Part shown: piece by piece, positions 59,487-64,000 of the stretch
Numbering within the stretch: position 1 is the stretch's first letter
How the letters are laid out: the number at the start of each line of letters is the position of its first letter
DNA from: Sipunculus nudus
Lineage: Eukaryota; Annelida; Sipuncula; Golfingiida; Sipunculidae
DNA length: 64,000 nt
Assembly (NCBI GenBank): GCA_026874595.1
Contig: CM049306.1
Coordinates: 37,650,019 to 37,714,018 of the forward strand
Direction of reading: 5' to 3'
The notes under the pieces: generated by a model
Databases searched by the model: none
The model's input: only the letters and a program-made list of their open reading frames with translations
Told to the model about the DNA's origin: nothing
Position numbers and translations under genes: made by a program

Positions 59487-59833
59487 CAGGAAGATTCACA
59501 GGGTAACAAGAGTGGATTGATTCTAAAATGCTCTAAAATCGTCCACAATTGACCGTAAAATGTCCTTACACGGGAATGAGGTCACTCTATGTGGATTTCA
59601 AAGTGATAATGGATAAGTGCAGCATTAAATACTTGTGGATTAAGGCCAGTTTGGAATGTAAGCGATCCAAAAGGCGGGGCATCTTCACGTTGGATTCAGA
59701 AATCATCGAGGTCAGTGGAGAGATGCTGGTTTATTGGAGAGAGTATCACTATCATTAATGGATTTATCGTACACATGTTTTTAGGATACATGTTAATTTT
59801 CTGTTTAATCACGCCTCCTAAAAGTACAATAAG

Positions 59834-60182
59834 ATGAGTAAGGCACGGTCTGCGAAGTCTCCAAGCCCGGTTAAAAACAAGAAACTAGACCCCAAACACT
59901 GGAGCCAATGCATTCAGGAAAGTATAATTTCTGCCGGCCCAGAAGGGCTACTGAGTGTGGTCATTAAAGGAGGGGCGGACAACGGACAGTTCTGTTACAT
60001 CTCAGAGATCAAACAGGATAAGGTTAAATACCACAGTGGCAAGTTACACCAGGATGATATTATATTGGAAATACAAGGCAGAAAGGTTGCCGGGTATGTG
60101 CTCAGAGATCTACTCAATTGGCTTAAACAAGTCAGCCGGAATGGAGAGCCTGTCATGTTCAAAACAATCCAGGCTAAAACAG
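59834..60182 (+). CDS. MAGI: First coding exon of a MAGI scaffold protein (N-terminal PDZ)
   Basis: 116 codons plus one base, ending at ACAG/GTGAGT. The ATG has A at -3 and an in-frame TAA at 59819-59821, so the start is firm. After a basic Ser/Lys-rich leader of about 20 residues, HWSQCIQESIIS opens the special N-terminal PDZ of MAGI proteins. Recognisable elements are GPEGLLSVVIKGGADNGQF (carboxylate-loop region), GKLHQDDIILEIQGRKVAG and a final PVMFKTIQ strand. MAGI proteins are membrane-associated scaffolds at cell junctions with a guanylate-kinase-like domain, WW domains and several PDZ domains; those exons lie beyond the window. The first intron is longer than 3.8 kb. One gene for all vertebrate MAGI1-3 is expected in an invertebrate, so no paralogue number is given. 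Confidence 0.9.
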
Positions 60183-63100
60183 GTGAGTCAGCCATAGGCA
60201 TTCACTAGATTTTCAGTGTCATTCACTCATTGTAGTCTTATTATTTTAAACAGATTTTTAAAACTATTTCATGACTAAGCTCTAGTTGAGCATCTCATAT
60301 TTTCTTTGATAATAGTAACATAAACGTATCTTTTATCAAGTGTGTCAAAATATATGCATATATATATATATATTACTTGCACATCTTTTATGTTATCAGA
60401 TTTTTCAAAATATTGGTAGTGTTCTACAGGCTGTTTATTAAGATATTTTTACAGTGGTACATTTAACTATAACAATTGAACTGTACTTCACTAATAAATG
60501 TTTGATAAAATTAAACATTATTCATTTGTGTGTATTATATTTATTTCGCAGTTATACACTTCCATGATTAGTGTCAATAATATTAATTTCAGGAATAAAG
60601 ATAATAATTCTTTTAACATACATATGCATACCCTATAAGTGTAGTAACAGGAGTACATGTACACCAAACTTTTGACTGTGCAACAGGTGACATCACTGAT
60701 GCTTCTGTATGGAGAAAATTACTGCTGGTATTAAGTCAGATATGTTCCAGTGACCAGAATATTAACATTTTTCTCTTTTTTTATATTATAAGTGGATTTT
60801 AACGTTATTCTGTATTTATGAGATATATCTGTAAAATTCTGCATTTCAGCTGGAAAACCTAACAATCTTTATATTCAACAGGCTAGTTACAGTGTGGCAG
60901 AAGTGCAGCATTTAGTGAAACTAGTTTTCAGTGCAACAATTAACATATCAATGATATTCCTTAAAGATGTGATCTTTATTATTAAATTTTCTGTTGCAGG
61001 CTTAATTAAAAAAAAATATTGTAATTAAATACTAATAAAATGACTTTTACGACCTGCAGGGTAAACCAAGTACATGAAGCTCGAAATTATCTTAAATATA
61101 TTTATTTCTCTCAAATCAGAATGAAACTATTGAAAGATTGATTTAAAGACTTGCAAAATTCTCAGATTATTCTTAACCAGTCAGTATTTTTTCCTATAAG
61201 AGGATTACTGGGCATTCGCTGTTTTTTATGCAGTTTCCACTTTCTAAAGATATGTGAATAATCCAGATGTTGTATTTCAGCTCTGTTATTAATCATGATA
61301 ATAATAGTAATCTTCATCTTCATTCAACTAAGAGGAACCATTTGAGGTATACAGAGTCATACAGATCTGTATAAGAGGACATATTACATGACCAGATTGC
61401 AGTTAATATATAAAACAAAATCAGAGCAACTATTGGTAAATGACAGTATAAGGAAATTGGTAAATACAACATCACATGCTACTGCCATGAGTCAGTACAG
61501 TAAAGAGTAATGGTCATGAGGGAAATTTGAAATAATATCCCTTAGGAAATGTCTAAGATGCAAGGTGTACTACCTGAATGAAGATACCAGCACAGTTATA
61601 AAAAAAACTTCACAACACGATCAGCATGTTGCATATATATCCTGCTCGCTACAGATTGTCTCTGTCTGTGCACCAAAATGACACCAGATAAGTTATCCAG
61701 GATATCTCTATTATGACAGTCAGACTGACTGAGGAAACTTATCTGTAACTATTAATTTATTGTTGTGCAGGTTTGCAGAAGCAGCAGACTAATGTACATT
61801 AGGCATTTGCGTAAGGTCCTCCTGGCATGAAGTTTATAGCTGTATAAACACACAGAAAGGTCACTTTCTTTGAAGATCATATATTATTTACACACAGATT
61901 TGCTTAATTTCTCAGAGTGGCATTTCCTTGCTGATGCAGAGAAAGGGCAGCCCACAAGAAAGCAGTTGTTGGAAGCTTCCAAGAAAAATAATGGCACTTT
62001 GTCACGTTAAAAACTTAAATATTCCCACGCAGACCCTTTTTGGAAAGCTCTGTGTGACATGCAAATGCAAATTGCATGGCATACTCCCTGATCAGAATCA
62101 CTAATAGACATAGCCAAACAGGTCATGTACCATTTTTCCGTCCAAGATAACAGACTAAAGATGGAATATGATTTTTTGTAGTAACAAGTAACATTTGTGG
62201 TCACCTAAACTAGTCAGTACTAATCTGTAGATTCTGTACAGTGCTCACTACTGTATAGCTCACCACTGATACTTCAAGGAATATTGAAAAGCAGAGCTAC
62301 CTTGTGATGTGGATCCCTTCATAAAAATAGGAAACAATGTATGGGAATCAGAAATTTCAAAGATTCAAAGTGTTATATCAGTCTCTCCACTGTTTAAGTG
62401 CATAAGAGATAAATGAAAAGCCTGTAACATGTTAATGTATTCATTGGATGGTAACATATTTTGTTTTATGTATTAATATGTAAAAAGTTTCAGATGTGCT
62501 TCCATAGCCCATAACTGTAATTGAAGACAGCCATGGCAGCATATGCATTATATACATAACAAATAGAAAAATGCTCTGGGAAATTACGTCTCTAGACTAT
62601 TGGGGCTGAATTGAGGAAGATGCCTGGGTGGTATATTAAATGTATCCTGCAGTATACATATTACTCTGTGGTGGACTTATATTCATTGTCATTTAATGGT
62701 GAGGGAGGTTAGGATTTCATGGATGTATAGGAAAACAGGGGATTTACCTGTCAGATACCTCAGACAATGTGAGCTCATAAACCACAGGAGACAGATTTGT
62801 ACATGGGTGGCCTCATCCTGAATAGATTTTATAGATTAATCCAGCTTTGTACCCACTTAGTCAGTGCTGATTAGGGCCAGGTTGCACTGCAAATGAACAT
62901 TGATTGGATTGTGTATACCATACATCTATTGTTCAGTCAGCTCAGGATTTTCCTAATTCCAAAGCTTGTCTAGCTGAGCTGACTTAAGGTATTATTTGTA
63001 AGTATATACTGTCCACCCAGTTTAGTCATCCTGTTTTCCTCGGTTTAGGAGATTGTATTTACATGTTTATCTATGTCAGAAGGAATTCTCAGAATTTATC

Positions 63101-64000
63101 AACATATTTCAATGAACATTTATTATAAATTGTGTATGTACAGATTTTGGGACTACATGTTTAGTTTACCTAATACTTGTAGTAATTATATACATCAAAA
63201 TAACAAAATTTATATAATAACAGTTACACAGTGGTAATGGAATGCAAAAATACTTGGTTAAGCAATGGTGTAGATCTGCAGTTCCTAATTTTTCTCTGGT
63301 AACCACTTTATATTTTTTGTCATCATGCAATTTTTGTAATGTTAAACTTATTCTAATGGTTTTAGAAGGATAAGCTTAAAAGAAAGCCATTTTCATATTG
63401 ATAGTGAATTCTTGACTAATTAATCATATATAAACATATGGATGCCAGGCAAGATCCTTGGCAGCACTGTTGGTGCATTATTTTTCAACCTGATATCTTT
63501 GAACATTCAGGACTGATGCATCATGAAATTTTGGCCAAAGATATAGTCCGTTTTGAATAAAACTGGTCTCACTCTTCAGTAACAGGACCAACAGTATTAA
63601 AATAATGTTCTTTTTGTCTGACTCTTCCATTACAGGACCAACAGTAAATCATGTTCTTTCATAGGTGACCTGTCAGAGTGCCAGTACTAGATTTAAACAG
63701 AACCAAGAAAAAAAATTGGTAAATTTGACAAAACATGAGCAGAGAGAAAGCAGTTTTAGGTTATCTGTCCATGTTTTTGCATAAGCGGCTCTGGGTGTGT
63801 GTGTAAGATATTCTATGAAGTGAGGTCTGCTTATACAAAAATAAAGCAGGGTGCCTATCTAACACACAGTCATGAATACAGATTCGTTATAAGAACAAAC
63901 AGAGATGTTTTACCTTACAACCTAGCTACTAATTTATTTCCCTTTGTTTTGTATTGTTGTGTCACTGATTGAATATGGCAGCACTCAACGAAGCTGGTTT
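60183..64000 (+). other. First intron of MAGI (continues past window)
   Basis: AT-rich with a short (TA)n at 60358-60372. No second MAGI exon (start of the guanylate-kinase region) was seen, nor any other gene. Confidence 0.6.

Noticed and set aside
1-64000. tRNA or rRNA genes
   Set aside because: No A/B-box tRNA fold or conserved rRNA stretch was seen by eye on either strand; a covariance search would be decisive.

Overview
This is a eukaryotic (animal) nuclear window. Genes are split by GT-AG introns, more than 80% of the DNA is intronic or intergenic, and there are long (TA)n tracts, many poly-G/poly-C tracts and dense non-autonomous repeats that carry internal tandem cores. The repeat style (cores followed by ACGG-rich tails, Helitron-like ends with a terminal hairpin) together with animal gene families suggests a marine invertebrate, most likely a lophotrochozoan such as a mollusc. 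That assignment is inference.

Layout. (1) 1-800: the last exon of an unrecognised plus-strand gene, cut by the window edge. (2) 1.9-3.7 kb: a ~60 bp tandem array. (3) 4.1-4.5 kb: a short Helitron-like element. (4) 8.62-11.15 kb: a two-exon plus-strand gene for a 52-residue Cys-rich protein, too short in each exon to stand out as an ORF. (5) 13.3-15.4 kb: repeat elements. (6) 20.63-50.99 kb: a seven-exon minus-strand gene encoding 1805 aa. Its N-terminal helical region resembles the RLF/ZNF292/ZNF654 zinc-finger family; its last exon alone codes 1479 aa, is acidic/Ser-rich with SUMO-interaction-like motifs and ends in one C2H2 finger. Its introns hold a 46/54 bp minisatellite (29.4-31.3 kb), smaller tandem repeats, and in the 12.3 kb intron 1 a nest of repeat elements (39.4-45.2 kb), a ~1.07 kb inverted-repeat element (48.36-49.43 kb) and a few unassigned exon-like segments. 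(7) 51-59.4 kb: microsatellites, G/C homopolymers and a third Helitron-like element. (8) 59.834-60.182 kb: the first coding exon of a MAGI scaffold gene (N-terminal PDZ domain), plus strand, continuing beyond the window.

The genes do not form a pathway. The most striking shared signal is a perfect palindrome, GGTGGCGCCACC, found about eleven times at the equivalent place in three otherwise different repeat families. It contains the CTCF core motif AGGTGGCGC, and better full CTCF-like matches occur about 2 kb upstream of MAGI. The repeats may therefore be spreading insulator-type sites. No rRNA, tRNA or CRISPR was found.
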